Source: Candidatus Abzuiibacterium crystallinum (lineage in GTDB: Bacteria; Omnitrophota; Omnitrophia; Omnitrophales; Abzuiibacteriaceae). From it: a DNA stretch of 39,063 nucleotides. The notes beneath the pieces are model-generated. The model was not told the origin of the DNA. It was given only the letters and a program-made list of their open reading frames with translations, and made no database searches. Shown here piece after piece: positions 20,530 to 29,629 of the stretch. The first letter of the stretch is position 1; the number at the start of each line of letters is the position of its first letter. The stretch spans positions 1 through 39,063 of the forward strand of contig PCVY01000063.1 in the NCBI GenBank assembly GCA_002787155.1, written 5' to 3'. The translations under genes and the position numbers were made by a program.

Positions 20530-20621
20530 GCCTCGTTTAAATCGAGAGTGATCGCATCTCAATTATTCCGTTAAGATTAAAATAAGACATCTCATCTATT
20601 TTTAAGCAAAAGGAGTTAACT

Positions 20622-21878
20622 TTGAAGTACGATATCAAAGACATTGGTTTGGCAAATGAAGGTAAATTAAGAATCGAGTGGGCAGGTAAACAAATGCACG
20701 TGACCCAATTGATTCATGACCGTTTTCAGAAAGACAAACCGCTGAAAGGTGTCCGCATTTCGGCGTGTTTGCATGTTACATCCGAAACAGCTAATCTGAT
20801 GATTGCTCTGAAAGCAGGCGGAGCCGATTGTGTTTTGGTTGCCTCCAATCCTTTGAGTACGCAAGATGATGTTGCCTCATCTTTAGTGAAGCACCATAAG
20901 ATTCCTGTTTTTGCTATCCGAGGTGAAAATCATAAAACTTATTACCGCCATATCGGCGCTGCCTTGGATCATGAGCCGCATGTGACCATGGATGACGGCG
21001 CAGATTTGGTATCTGAGATTCACAGCAAACGCCCCCATTTGGCCGAACAAATTAAAGGCAGCACCGAAGAGACCACGACCGGCGTGATCCGTTTGCGGAG
21101 TCTGGAAGCAAAAGGGTTGTTATTGTTCCCGGTTGTTGCGGTCAATGACGCTCAAACCAAGCATTTTTTTGATAATCGATACGGCACCGGTCAATCCACC
21201 ATTGATGGTGTGCTGCGTGCCACAAACGTCTTGATGTCGGGTCTGATATTTGTCGTTTGCGGTTATGGCTGGTGCGGCCGCGGATTGGCCAATAAGGCAC
21301 GAGGCATGGGTGCGCGTGTGATTGTCACAGAAACCGATGCGCTGAAAGCTTTAGAAGCAGCCATGGATGGTTTTGAAGTGATGCCCCTTGCTCAAGCGGC
21401 ACGTTTGGGAGATGTCTTTGTAACGGTGACAGGCAATATCCATGTTGTTCGCCGTGAACATTTCCAGAACATGAAAAACGGCGCCATCGTTGCGAATTCG
21501 GGACATTTCAATGTTGAACTTGATATTCCCGCGCTCAAGAAACTTTCCAAACAAGTTCGGGCAGCTAGAACTCATGTCACCGAATATACGCTCAAAGACG
21601 GCAGAAAAATTAATCTAGTGGCAGACGGCAGATTGGTTAATTTATCGGCAGCCGAAGGTCATCCAGCGGCCGTGATGGATATGTCTTTTGCCAATCAGGC
21701 GTTGAGCGCTGAGTTTATTGTACAATCCGGCCATCAATTGGAAAGGCGTGTTTATGCGGTTCCGAAAGCCATTGATGAAAACATTGCCGTTCTTAAACTT
21801 CACTCCAAAGGCATTCGCATTGACCGATTGACCAAAGAGCAATCGCATTATTTGGCTTCTTGGGAGATGGGAACCTAA
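20622..21878 (+). CDS. ahcY: Adenosylhomocysteinase
   Basis: The 418-residue NAD-dependent enzyme splits S-adenosylhomocysteine to adenosine and homocysteine and so removes the inhibitor of methyltransferases. Family segments include SACLHVTSETANLMIALKAG, ETTTGVIRLRSLE, and the NAD fold VVCGYGWCGRGLANKARGMG. The C-terminus is the short form ending near YLASWEMGT, as in many thermophile and archaeal enzymes, and lacks the PFKPDxYRY tail. The start is a TTG: AAGGAG at 20610-20615 stands six bases before it, and the next ATG would remove conserved residues. It converges on lptG with a five-base gap. Confidence 0.94.
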   Translation: MKYDIKDIGLANEGKLRIEWAGKQMHVTQLIHDRFQKDKPLKGVRISACLHVTSETANLMIALKAGGADCVLVASNPLSTQDDVASSLVKHHKIPVFAIRGENHKTYYRHIGAALDHEPHVTMDDGADLVSEIHSKRPHLAEQIKGSTEETTTGVIRLRSLEAKGLLLFPVVAVNDAQTKHFFDNRYGTGQSTIDGVLRATNVLMSGLIFVVCGYGWCGRGLANKARGMGARVIVTETDALKALEAAMDGFEVMPLAQAARLGDVFVTVTGNIHVVRREHFQNMKNGAIVANSGHFNVELDIPALKKLSKQVRAARTHVTEYTLKDGRKINLVADGRLVNLSAAEGHPAAVMDMSFANQALSAEFIVQSGHQLERRVYAVPKAIDENIAVLKLHSKGIRIDRLTKEQSHYLASWEMGT

Positions 21879-21883
21879 ATTCC

Positions 21884-22978
21884 TCAGTGATCCGCGCGGT
21901 CGAGAAAAAATAAGGCAATAAACCCGAAAAGGAAGTTGTTGGCCCATGTGCTAACAAAAGGGTAGACTTTGCCTGATTTTCCAAGTGCCATCAATACAGC
22001 TGTCGAGACGTGAAACATAAAAACGATGCCTAGACAGGCTAGGATGGAACTTGCAATGGACTTGCGGGTAGCAGTTTTCGCTAACAGTGGAATACAAATA
22101 AACATGATGATTAAAGAATGCCATGGTGAAGCCAACCGCTCCTGGAGATCGACCAATTCACTGGAAAGTATCAATCCATTTTCTTTTAATCGGTTGACAT
22201 ACTGTTTCAGGTCTTTGTATGAAATATAATTGGTGTCAGCCGCTGCTCGATAAAAATCTTCCGGCGTTTCCGTGATTTCCGGATATATCTTTTGGTCGTA
22301 ACTGTTGGGTTGTGCAACCATTTGGCCTGTTGAGGACATTTCGAATTCATTCACTTGTTTCAAAATCCACAAAGAGCCGTTCCAATGAGCGGTTCTTGCC
22401 ATCACTTTTTTGCGGGTTGTCTTGTTTTGATCCAGCCACAAAATGATGAAATCCCGCATTTCATCGTCAGCCACGTTGAATGTCTTGGCGTAATACAAGC
22501 GGTTGCCGCTTCCATAATAAGTAATATCCATATAAACTTTTCGGTCTTCTTTTTTCTGTTTTTTTTCAATCCGCTCTGCCTGGATGCGCATGGCTTGCTT
22601 GTAGGTTGGCGGGACCAATTGATCCCGTACCAGAAAAGTAAAGATTGCCATCAAAAAACCCACAAACACCAAAGGCCTGACGATCATGGCAATTTCAAGT
22701 CCTGATACTTTCATGGCTGTCAACTCGTTATGAACATTCAGTTGAACCAATAAATACAAGGTTCCTAAAAGTGTGGCCCATTGAATCACTTGAACAAAAA
22801 CGAAGGGGGTTAAATTGAGGTAATAACGCAATGCCTGCCTAACAGTCACCTGATTTCTAAGGAATTCGTCCAGGTTGTCAAAAACATCCGCAACCAAAAC
22901 AAGGAAAATAAGCATCACGGCGCAGAAAAGAGTTGGGATTAAAAAATACTTAATTAAATATCGGTCAAGAATTTTCAT
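21884..22978 (-). CDS. LPS export permease, LptF/LptG (YjgP/YjgQ) family
   Basis: The 364-residue membrane protein has the LptF/LptG plan: two or three hydrophobic segments at the N-terminus (about 10-33, 50-80 and 95-115), a periplasmic beta-rich domain (about 135-265), and three helices at the C-terminus. The N-terminal MKILDRYLIKYFL and the early FDNLDEFL are characteristic. It probably forms the membrane channel with LptB (13031-13756). Only one such permease is seen here; E. coli needs an F/G pair. The ATG overlaps the comF stop as ATGA on the minus strand, so both share a transcript. LptG is somewhat more likely than LptF. Confidence 0.87.
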   Translation of the reverse strand: MKILDRYLIKYFLIPTLFCAVMLIFLVLVADVFDNLDEFLRNQVTVRQALRYYLNLTPFVFVQVIQWATLLGTLYLLVQLNVHNELTAMKVSGLEIAMIVRPLVFVGFLMAIFTFLVRDQLVPPTYKQAMRIQAERIEKKQKKEDRKVYMDITYYGSGNRLYYAKTFNVADDEMRDFIILWLDQNKTTRKKVMARTAHWNGSLWILKQVNEFEMSSTGQMVAQPNSYDQKIYPEITETPEDFYRAAADTNYISYKDLKQYVNRLKENGLILSSELVDLQERLASPWHSLIIMFICIPLLAKTATRKSIASSILACLGIVFMFHVSTAVLMALGKSGKVYPFVSTWANNFLFGFIALFFLDRADH

Positions 22979-23730
22979 AAGGTAACCGTACGGGCTAGTG
23001 CAACAAAATCGACTCGCTTTGCGCCATGTTGTTTTAATGTTCGGGCGCACTCGTTCATGGTGGCGCCTGTCGTCACAACATCATCAACGAGTAAAATGGT
23101 TTTACCATGAACGGGTATTTTTTTATCCACTCGAAATAAATTTCTAAGATTCTCTTTCCGTTGTTCTCGATTTAATAAACTTTGCGGCTGCCGGTGTCTT
23201 GATCTTAAAAGTGCCTGCCGGATACGCGGTGTTTGGCCGCCCCGTTCGAGATAGGCTGCTAACAGATGTGCCTGGTTATAATCTCGCTGTCTCACTCGCC
23301 ACCAATCAAGCGGCACCGGTACAATCATATCATATTGAGCGATGGGCAGGGGAGTCAGTGTTTGTTGAAAATCGGGTTTAAAAACTTTAAATGCCCAAGG
23401 CATACCGTTGAATTTTGCTGCTCGCATGAGAGTCTTCATTCCATCTTGGTAACGGTAGAAAGCTGTCCCCTGATCAAAAAACCTTTTCTCATTTCGGCAA
23501 TCTTGACACACGTTGGTTGCTGCGTGGTGATAAGGCGGTATTTCAAGAGCGCATTTTTGGCATTGGGGGTGCTTTAAGCGGGGAAGATGATCAAAACAGG
23601 AGCTGCATAAAACCGCTTCATCAAGCAGGAGAGTCTGATGGCAAAGCAGGCAATTCGCAGGGAAGATAAACCGTAAAAAGGTTACCCAATAATTTTTGAG
23701 TTCCAAATGCCATAAAGCTGTGTCAATCAT
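22975..23730 (-). CDS. comF: ComF-family phosphoribosyltransferase-like protein
   Basis: The 251-residue protein has an N-terminal zinc-finger region with CLLC, CSSC, CQKC and CQDC pairs (about 27-80), followed by a type I phosphoribosyltransferase fold with DMIVPVPLDWWRVRQRDYNQ and the PRPP loop LLVDDVVTTGAT. ComF supports DNA uptake in naturally competent bacteria, and GntX in E. coli is similar; the biochemical reaction is not settled. It is expressed from a near-consensus promoter that leaves at most about five bases before the ATG. Pairing with an LPS permease gene is not functionally obvious. Confidence 0.88.
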   Translation of the reverse strand: MIDTALWHLELKNYWVTFLRFIFPANCLLCHQTLLLDEAVLCSSCFDHLPRLKHPQCQKCALEIPPYHHAATNVCQDCRNEKRFFDQGTAFYRYQDGMKTLMRAAKFNGMPWAFKVFKPDFQQTLTPLPIAQYDMIVPVPLDWWRVRQRDYNQAHLLAAYLERGGQTPRIRQALLRSRHRQPQSLLNREQRKENLRNLFRVDKKIPVHGKTILLVDDVVTTGATMNECARTLKQHGAKRVDFVALARTVTL

Positions 23731-23741
23731 GGTAGAGGGTT

Positions 23742-23770
23742 ACTATAGCGAAGGCCACTTTTGATGTCAA
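23742..23770 (-). promoter_or_regulatory. Promoter of comF-lptG (very short leader)
   Basis: Read on the minus strand, TTGACA (23770-23765) and TATAGT (23747-23742) are 17 bases apart. Transcription should start near 23735, and the comF ATG begins at 23730, leaving about five bases of leader and no room for a ribosome binding site. Confidence 0.75.
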
Positions 23771-23834
23771 TCATAATTCGTCTTTAAAATCCGCTTATCT
23801 TGTTATCATCAAAGTAGTTACATTAATCGAGTTC

Positions 23835-23862
23835 TTGACAAAAACGAAGCGGACGATATAAT
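23835..23862 (+). promoter_or_regulatory. Promoter of rpsU
   Basis: TTGACA (23835-23840) and TATAAT (23857-23862), both perfect, are 16 bases apart. Transcription would start near 23869, giving a leader of about 42 bases with AAAGGAA at 23894-23900. It probably also serves hisS and later genes, and it is divergent from the comF promoter. Confidence 0.85.
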
Positions 23863-23910
23863 GCATTCTTTAAACTTAAAATCATCTTGATAGAAAGGAA
23901 TGAATCAATT

Positions 23911-24096
23911 ATGGCCCCTGAAGTGTCGGTTGGTGATCACGAGCCGTTAGATAAAGCGTTGCGCCGGTTAAAAAAGAAGATTGAACGCGAAGGTATTTTG
24001 AAGGTTTTAAAAGCCCGAAAACATTATGAAAAACCTAGCGAAATCAAGCGCCGCAAGCTTCGTGCAGCAAAAAAACGAAAAGTTAGAAACGGTTAA
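23911..24096 (+). CDS. rpsU: Small ribosomal subunit protein bS21
   Basis: The 61-residue, very basic protein matches bS21. The segment PLDKALRRLKKKIEREGIL corresponds to the conserved helix, and HYEKPSEIKRRK to the family signature; a lysine/arginine-rich tail follows. I chose the ATG at 23911 because AAAGGAA stands ten bases upstream and the protein then begins as usual. An in-frame TTG at 23887 would place the ribosome binding site inside the gene. It is preceded by a consensus promoter, as expected for a highly expressed gene. Confidence 0.93.
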   Translation: MAPEVSVGDHEPLDKALRRLKKKIEREGILKVLKARKHYEKPSEIKRRKLRAAKKRKVRNG

Positions 24097-24281
24097 TTCA
24101 ACTAAGCGGTTCTCATCATTCAGCACGACAGTGCCGGGAGAGCGCCTCGTTCATGTCAGGCAGTTTTAATTCTTATATTCATGCCTTATCGAACTGAAGT
24201 TGTCCTATCTTGTATTCGCGTTCAATTGATGTCCATGCCAAAACCAGCTGCCTTTACCTCAACGTATTTTGAGTGGCAATC

Positions 24282-25541
24282 ATGAAATTCCAAAATGTCA
24301 AAGGAATGAAAGATATTCTGCCGGGGGAAGTTGAGTCATGGCAGTTATTTGAACGGCGTACCCGCCAATTCTTGGATGCTTACGGTTTTCAGGAAATTCG
24401 AACCCCTGTGATAGAAGCGACCGAACTTTTTCAAAGGTCGATTGGGGAAGCGTCGGATATTGTGCATAAAGAAATGTACACGTTTGAAGACCGTGGGGGA
24501 CGAAGTTTAACGCTGCGCCCTGAAATGACGGCTTCGGTGGTTCGTTCTGCCATTGAACATCGCCTGATTCATGAAAATGAGCCGCTTTATTTATATTACC
24601 TAGGGCCGATGTATCGGGCTGAGAGGCCGCAAGCCGGACGCAAAAGAGAATTTTTTCAAATGGGCGTTGAAACCATTAATACACGCTCGGCGGTCAATGA
24701 TGCCGAGTTATTGATTATGATTAAGTCCTATTTTGATGTATTTGGCCTGCAAAAATACAAGATCAAGATTAATAACCTGGGTACCGAAAATGACCGTTTG
24801 CAATACGCAAATCGACTGAAAGAATATTTCACGAAGCATCGGGATCAATTGGATGAAGATTCACAGTTTCGTCTTTCAAAGAATGTCCTCCGGATTTTAG
24901 ACAGTAAAAATCCTGACCTGCAGAAATTAATTAAAGCAGCTCCCGCCATTGAGTTGTCCAAAGAAGCCAGGGATGACTTTGAGGCCATACAAAAGTTGTT
25001 GCGCGAAGCCGGCGTGGCTTACGAAATTGATCATCGTCTTGTAAGAGGGCTGGATTATTATACGGGCTGTGTTTTTGAAGTGACGACAGCAGGGTTGGGG
25101 GCTCAGGATGCAATCTTGGCCGGTGGTCGCTATGACGGGCTGGTGGCCTCGCTGGGAGGCTCTCACGTAGGTGCCAGCGGTTTTGCCATGGGAATTGAAA
25201 GGTTCCTGATGGCATTGGAAGCCGAAGGTATTTCACTGGCACAAGCTTTAAAGACCAATTTGGTCTATGTGGCCGGCTTAGTTCATGGCGAATCGAGCTG
25301 CGGTTTTTATAGACAAATTGCTCAAAGTTTGTTTCGCACGGGCAAGCAGGGACGTTTTTCATTTGGCGGCAAAAATATTGCCAAACACCTGAAGCAAGCA
25401 AACAAAATCAACGCTGCCTTGACGATCATCGTCGGTGAAAACGAATATCAAAAGAAAGAAGTCAGCATCAAAAACATGACAACCGGCAGCCAGGTAACCA
25501 CCCCGCTTGCGAAATTAGACGAGGCATTAAAATCATGTTAA
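24282..25541 (+). CDS. hisS: Histidyl-tRNA synthetase
   Basis: The 419-residue class II enzyme charges tRNA-His. Motif 1 lies in FLDAYGFQEIRTPVIE, motif 2 in GPMYRAERPQAGRKREFFQ, and the histidine-specific RGLDYYTGCVFEV and motif 3 region GGRYDGLVASLGG are clear. The anticodon-binding domain follows from about residue 325. The ATG at 24282 gives the normal MKFQNVKGMKDI start; a GTG three codons earlier is possible. The 185-base gap after rpsU shows no convincing T-box, promoter or terminator. It overlaps aspS by seven bases. Confidence 0.95.
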   Translation: MKFQNVKGMKDILPGEVESWQLFERRTRQFLDAYGFQEIRTPVIEATELFQRSIGEASDIVHKEMYTFEDRGGRSLTLRPEMTASVVRSAIEHRLIHENEPLYLYYLGPMYRAERPQAGRKREFFQMGVETINTRSAVNDAELLIMIKSYFDVFGLQKYKIKINNLGTENDRLQYANRLKEYFTKHRDQLDEDSQFRLSKNVLRILDSKNPDLQKLIKAAPAIELSKEARDDFEAIQKLLREAGVAYEIDHRLVRGLDYYTGCVFEVTTAGLGAQDAILAGGRYDGLVASLGGSHVGASGFAMGIERFLMALEAEGISLAQALKTNLVYVAGLVHGESSCGFYRQIAQSLFRTGKQGRFSFGGKNIAKHLKQANKINAALTIIVGENEYQKKEVSIKNMTTGSQVTTPLAKLDEALKSC

Positions 25542-27298
25542 GAACGCATCACTGCGCCGAGCTTTCAAAGGCGGACATCGGAAAAACAGTCACTTTATGC
25601 GGATGGGTGGATGCCCGGCGTGACCACGGCGGATTACTGTTCATCGATTTACGCGATCGTTGGGGTAAAACACAAATGGTATTTGACCCCACCAAAGCCA
25701 AAGCGGTTCATGATGCTGCTAACAAATTGAGATCTGAATATGTGATTTCGGTAACAGGTCAAGTGGCTGCGCGTCCGCAAGGGACTGTGAATAAGAAAAT
25801 TCCGACCGGTGAAATTGAATTGATCGTTTCAGAACTTAAATTACTCAGCGAATCCGAAACGCCCCCGTTTGAAATTTTAGATCAAATGGAAGTTTCCGAA
25901 GAAATTAGGCTGCGGTACCGTTTTTTAGATATTCGGCGGCACACCATGATGAATCGGTTGCTCACACGCTCAAAAATTACAACCACCGTCAGGCAATATC
26001 TCGACGGACAGCAGTTTGCCGAAATTGAGACGCCTTATTTGACCAAAAGTACGCCGGAAGGAGCGCGTGACTTTTTGGTGCCTTCGCGTTTAACACCCGG
26101 CACCTTTTATGCGCTGCCGCAGTCGCCGCAACTTTTCAAACAAATGCTGATGGTCTCAGGTGTAGACCGTTACTTCCAGATTGCTCGCTGCTTTCGCGAC
26201 GAAGACTTGCGCGCCGATCGTCAATTGGAGCACACGCAAATTGATATCGAGATGTCTTTTATTACCGAGGAGGACATTCATACTTTGATCGAAGGCATGA
26301 TGGCTGTCATTTTTCGTGATGTCATGGATCAAAGTTTAAATACGCCGTTTCAGCGGCTTACTTATGCGGATGCCATGAACCAATACGGCAGCGATAAACC
26401 TGATCTCAGATTTGGTTTACCGCTCAAAGAACTCACCGAGATTTTTAGAGTGACTCAGTTCAAAGTATTTCAAGCAAATATCGCAAGCGGCGGGGTTGTG
26501 AAGGGCTTGAAAGTAGGCGGTAAGATTTTTAGCCGAAAAGAACTGGATGATTTCACCCAAGTCGCAAAAGACTTTGGGGCCAAAGGATTGGTTTGGTTGA
26601 AAGTTAAATCGATTGCTTCGAGCGAACTGGAATCGCCCATTGCCAAATTTCTTTCTCCCGATGAAATCAAAGGGCTCATCAAAGCTCTAGAATTGAAAGA
26701 TGGCGATACGGCTTTTTTGGTTTCGGATGAATGGGAAACCACCTGTGTTGTTTTAGGCGAGTTAAGATGCCGGTTAGCTAAAGAATTGAAGTTAATCAAT
26801 CACGAGAGTTTTTGCTTTCTTTGGATCGTAGACTTTCCGTTGCTTGAGTGGAATCCGGATGAAAAAAGATGGCAGGCGAAACATCATCCTTTTACTTCTC
26901 CCAAGGAAGCGGATATGACGTCTTTGCGGGATAAGCCCGCTCAGGCTCGTGCGCGCGCTTATGATTTGGTATTAAACGGAACGGAAATCGGCGGCGGCAG
27001 TATTCGTATTCACTCTCAAAAAGTGCAGCAAGAGATGTTTAAAGTACTCGGGATTTCCGATGAAGAAGTCCAATCAAGATTTGGGTTCTTTTTAAGGGCA
27101 CTTCAATACGGGGCACCCCCTCATGGCGGGATTGCTTTGGGGCTTGACCGCTTGACAGCCATGCTTCTCAGGTTAGAATCTATTCGAGAGGTGATTGCGT
27201 TTCCCAAGACCCAAAAAGGTACTTGTTTGTTGAGCGAAGCGCCCTCGAGTGTTGCCGATAAACAGTTAAAAGAACTGCACATAAGGATTAAGACTTGA
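25535..27298 (+). CDS. aspS: Aspartyl-tRNA synthetase
   Basis: The 587-residue bacterial-type enzyme has an N-terminal OB-fold anticodon domain ([23 protein letters not shown]), the class II core with [20 protein letters not shown] (motif 2) and the motif 3 GLDRL near the end. The bacterial GAD insertion lies in between (about 275-405). Length is typical. It overlaps hisS at the start and phoH at the end (TTGA). Whether it also charges tRNA-Asn cannot be told from the sequence alone. Confidence 0.95.
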   Translation: MLRTHHCAELSKADIGKTVTLCGWVDARRDHGGLLFIDLRDRWGKTQMVFDPTKAKAVHDAANKLRSEYVISVTGQVAARPQGTVNKKIPTGEIELIVSELKLLSESETPPFEILDQMEVSEEIRLRYRFLDIRRHTMMNRLLTRSKITTTVRQYLDGQQFAEIETPYLTKSTPEGARDFLVPSRLTPGTFYALPQSPQLFKQMLMVSGVDRYFQIARCFRDEDLRADRQLEHTQIDIEMSFITEEDIHTLIEGMMAVIFRDVMDQSLNTPFQRLTYADAMNQYGSDKPDLRFGLPLKELTEIFRVTQFKVFQANIASGGVVKGLKVGGKIFSRKELDDFTQVAKDFGAKGLVWLKVKSIASSELESPIAKFLSPDEIKGLIKALELKDGDTAFLVSDEWETTCVVLGELRCRLAKELKLINHESFCFLWIVDFPLLEWNPDEKRWQAKHHPFTSPKEADMTSLRDKPAQARARAYDLVLNGTEIGGGSIRIHSQKVQQEMFKVLGISDEEVQSRFGFFLRALQYGAPPHGGIALGLDRLTAMLLRLESIREVIAFPKTQKGTCLLSEAPSSVADKQLKELHIRIKT

Positions 27299-28224
27299 AG
27301 AAAACACTCAAATTGCATTCTGACGATGAAGCCATTGCCCTATATGGCAATTTGGATGAAAAACTTCGCTTTGCCGAAACACATTTCCGCGTTCATATTT
27401 CTGCCAAGAATCACGAATTAACCATTGAAGGCCAAAAACCCAATGTGGCTAAGGCCATTGATTACTTTAAAGACATGTTGCGGCAGATTCGCTCTGACGG
27501 CAGCCAATTAACGGTTGCAGTCCCCCGCACATCCCCCGAACATTATGCAGGGCGATCTAAGTCCGCACAATTTTTTCACAAAGGTAAAGTTGTCAAACCC
27601 AAAAGCATTAACCAGGAAGAATATTTAGATGCCGTCAATCATTATGATGTGGTCATCGCCATTGGACCTGCCGGAACCGGCAAAACCTATTTGGCAATGG
27701 CATTGGCCATCAATGCACTGAAACGAAAGCAAATTGAACGGATTATTTTGACACGGCCGGCGGTTGAAGCGGGTGAAAGTTTAGGCTTTTTACCCGGCGA
27801 TCTTTCTGCCAAAATTAATCCTTACCTCAGGCCGTTATACGATGCTCTTTATGACATGATGGATTTTGACGAAGCAGCCCGCCATATTCAACGCGGCACG
27901 ATCGAAGTGGCGCCTTTGGCTTACATGCGAGGCCGAACGCTCAATGATGCCATTGTCATTTTGGATGAAGCGCAAAACTGTACTTATGAGCAGCTTAAAA
28001 TGTTTCTCACGCGATTAGGGGTTTCTTCTAAAATGATTGTCACGGGTGATGTCACGCAAATCGATCTTCCCAACGGCAAGCGATCCGGTTTGTTGGAAGC
28101 GCAAGGCATTTTAAATACCATCGAGGGACTTAAGTTTATTTATTTTAACGAAAAAGACGTCGTACGCCATCCGTTGGTACAAGCCATTATCAAGGCTTAC
28201 GATCAGCATGAAAAGAATCAGTAA
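27295..28224 (+). CDS. PhoH-like ATPase (YbeZ type)
   Basis: The 309-residue protein has an N-terminal KH-like region (about 1-70) and a PhoH P-loop domain with Walker A GPAGTGKT (124-131), LTRPAVEAGE, LGFLPGD and Walker B IVILDEAQNCTYEQ. YbeZ partners YbeY in rRNA maturation and stress survival, and ybeY overlaps the end of this gene by 17 bases, which supports that assignment. The start is TTG, overlapping the aspS stop as TTGA, with AAGGA at 27283-27287 seven bases upstream. Confidence 0.92.
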   Translation: MKKTLKLHSDDEAIALYGNLDEKLRFAETHFRVHISAKNHELTIEGQKPNVAKAIDYFKDMLRQIRSDGSQLTVAVPRTSPEHYAGRSKSAQFFHKGKVVKPKSINQEEYLDAVNHYDVVIAIGPAGTGKTYLAMALAINALKRKQIERIILTRPAVEAGESLGFLPGDLSAKINPYLRPLYDALYDMMDFDEAARHIQRGTIEVAPLAYMRGRTLNDAIVILDEAQNCTYEQLKMFLTRLGVSSKMIVTGDVTQIDLPNGKRSGLLEAQGILNTIEGLKFIYFNEKDVVRHPLVQAIIKAYDQHEKNQ

Positions 28225-28681
28225 GCCAGCCTCGGTTCACATTACCAATCTGTATTCTAAGAATCGCCTGAATCTCACTAAAATTTCACGCCTTACCCAA
28301 AAGGTTTCCAAGGCACTTCGGTTAAAGCAAGGGTTATCGCTTGTTTTTTTAAATGACACCAAAATGCGAACGGTGAACCGCGAGTATCATGGGGTAGATG
28401 AAACTACGGATGTATTGGCTTTTGAATCGCCTAAACATTGGCCTCATTTGCCCGGCGCAAAAGGTTTGCTCGGTGAAATTGTGATATCAGTTGATCGGGT
28501 CATAAGGTATGCTAAAGAATATCAAGTGAAACAAGGAGAAGAATTGATGCGTTATGTGATCCACGGTATTTTACATCTCTTGGGCGAGCGTGATCACCGA
28601 GTTAAGGCGCGGGCAAAAATGTTTATCAAACAAGAAAAATTACTGCGTTTGTTTAGGTCATTTGACGGCATCATTCGTTAA
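28208..28681 (+). CDS. ybeY: Endoribonuclease YbeY
   Basis: The 157-residue protein matches YbeY, a metal-dependent RNase needed for 16S rRNA 3' end maturation. NREYHGVDETTDVLAF and LLGEIVISVDRV are family segments. The metal site reads His119, His123 and His130 in HGILHLLGERDH. The last histidine is one residue further away than in the usual HGxLHLxGxDH, which is unusual. It overlaps phoH and is followed by recO after four bases. Confidence 0.9.
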   Translation: MKRISKPASVHITNLYSKNRLNLTKISRLTQKVSKALRLKQGLSLVFLNDTKMRTVNREYHGVDETTDVLAFESPKHWPHLPGAKGLLGEIVISVDRVIRYAKEYQVKQGEELMRYVIHGILHLLGERDHRVKARAKMFIKQEKLLRLFRSFDGIIR

Positions 28682-28685
28682 GACG

Positions 28686-29456
28686 ATGGCTATTCATAAG
28701 ACCAAAAGTTATCTGTTACGCAAAATACCTCTTCGCGAGACGTCCTGGATTGCCACTTGCTTGACGCGCTCTTACGGGAAAATCAAAGGCGTGATTAAAG
28801 GTGCGCGGCAGGAGAAAAGCAAGTGGTTTGGTTCGTGCGAATTATTTACTTATTCCAATCTTATTTATTTCTCTAAAACCAGAACCAATTTACATTTGAT
28901 CACGGAACTCTCGCTGATTAATTCTCATTCGCGTTTAAGAAATTACCTCGAGTCAATTGCACACGCAAGTTATTTTGCGGAATTGGTTGATCATTTTCTG
29001 GAAGAAGGCGAAGCACATGCCGATATTTTTGATTTGTTTCATGCAGCCATCGGGGCACTTGAGGATCAGCCAATGTCTTGTCACTTGATTGCCCGCACTT
29101 TTGAAATTAAACTGCTCTATGCGCTTGGTTTTTTCCCAAATTTGACGGAATGCCTTGGCTGCCGTGGCAAGGTTTTTAAAGTGATCTATTTCAGCGGTCG
29201 GCAGGGAGGTATTTTTTGCGAGTCCTGTTATGAGCAGTCTCAAAGCGGCTTTCGAATTTCTCATGGTTGTGCGCAAGCCATGCAATTCCTGGCACGCACC
29301 GATTTTCAAAGGGCAGTCACGTTGAAATTGGGTCAACAGATCTCTCAAGAACTAGGGACAGCCATGCGTCAATTCTTGGATGATCGGTTTGATAAGCAGC
29401 CTAAAAGTTTACACTTTATCTCCCAGCTAAAACAAACCTATCCAGCTTATGTCTAG
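28686..29456 (+). CDS. recO: DNA repair protein RecO
   Basis: The 256-residue protein fits RecO, which loads RecA onto SSB-coated gaps together with RecR. The N-terminal OB domain begins KTKSYLLRKIPLRETSWIA, and the C-terminal helical domain has a four-cysteine zinc motif, CLGCRGK and FCESCYE. I chose the ATG at 28686, five bases after the ybeY stop; the longer reading inside ybeY adds unrelated residues. Its ribosome binding site is poor, so coupling to ybeY is likely. Confidence 0.9.
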   Translation: MAIHKTKSYLLRKIPLRETSWIATCLTRSYGKIKGVIKGARQEKSKWFGSCELFTYSNLIYFSKTRTNLHLITELSLINSHSRLRNYLESIAHASYFAELVDHFLEEGEAHADIFDLFHAAIGALEDQPMSCHLIARTFEIKLLYALGFFPNLTECLGCRGKVFKVIYFSGRQGGIFCESCYEQSQSGFRISHGCAQAMQFLARTDFQRAVTLKLGQQISQELGTAMRQFLDDRFDKQPKSLHFISQLKQTYPAYV

Positions 29457-29461
29457 GTTAA

Positions 29462-29498
29462 TTTATGTAACTTATTTATAATAAATAACTTACATAAA
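29462..29498 (+). repeat. Long AT-rich near-perfect palindrome after recO
   Basis: Two 18-base arms (29462-29479 and 29481-29498) are reverse complements with one mismatch, around a single central A. It stands six bases after the recO stop, in the gap before the unknown cluster. The stem is almost all A/T, so it is not a typical terminator; it could be an operator, a cruciform or a weak bidirectional terminator. Confidence 0.6.
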
Positions 29499-29629
29499 AT
29501 TTATTTTCATGCAAAAATTGGTTTGTCCCGTTGACATCCAGTATAGCAACAGGCAAACTTTATATAAGTCCGGTATAGTGGGTAATTTTTTTTTGGCTTA
29601 AATTAAACATATTTATAAAGGCTTTAACT

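Noticed and set aside
20530-20621. SAH or SAM riboswitch between metK and ahcY
   Set aside because: The 92-base gap lacks the conserved cores of these riboswitches; only a weak CTCG/CGAG hairpin is present.
24097-24281. T-box, tRNA or promoter between rpsU and hisS
   Set aside because: No T-box TGGNACC motif, no cloverleaf and no paired promoter boxes seen; I see nothing definite in this gap.
24931-25401. 156-aa open frame on the minus strand inside hisS
   Set aside because: It is opposite conserved hisS sequence, rich in Pro/Arg/Trp as expected for antisense reading, with no start signal.
29531-29579. Promoter for the unknown cluster (TTGACA at 29531, TATA-like boxes downstream)
   Set aside because: No -10 box stands at 16-18 bases; TATATA is 24 bases away and TATAGT (29574) has no -35. 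A promoter is likely somewhere here but cannot be fixed.
29509-29601. 30-aa open frame between recO and the unknown cluster
   Set aside because: It has no ribosome binding site, unremarkable composition, and lies in AT-rich intergenic DNA.
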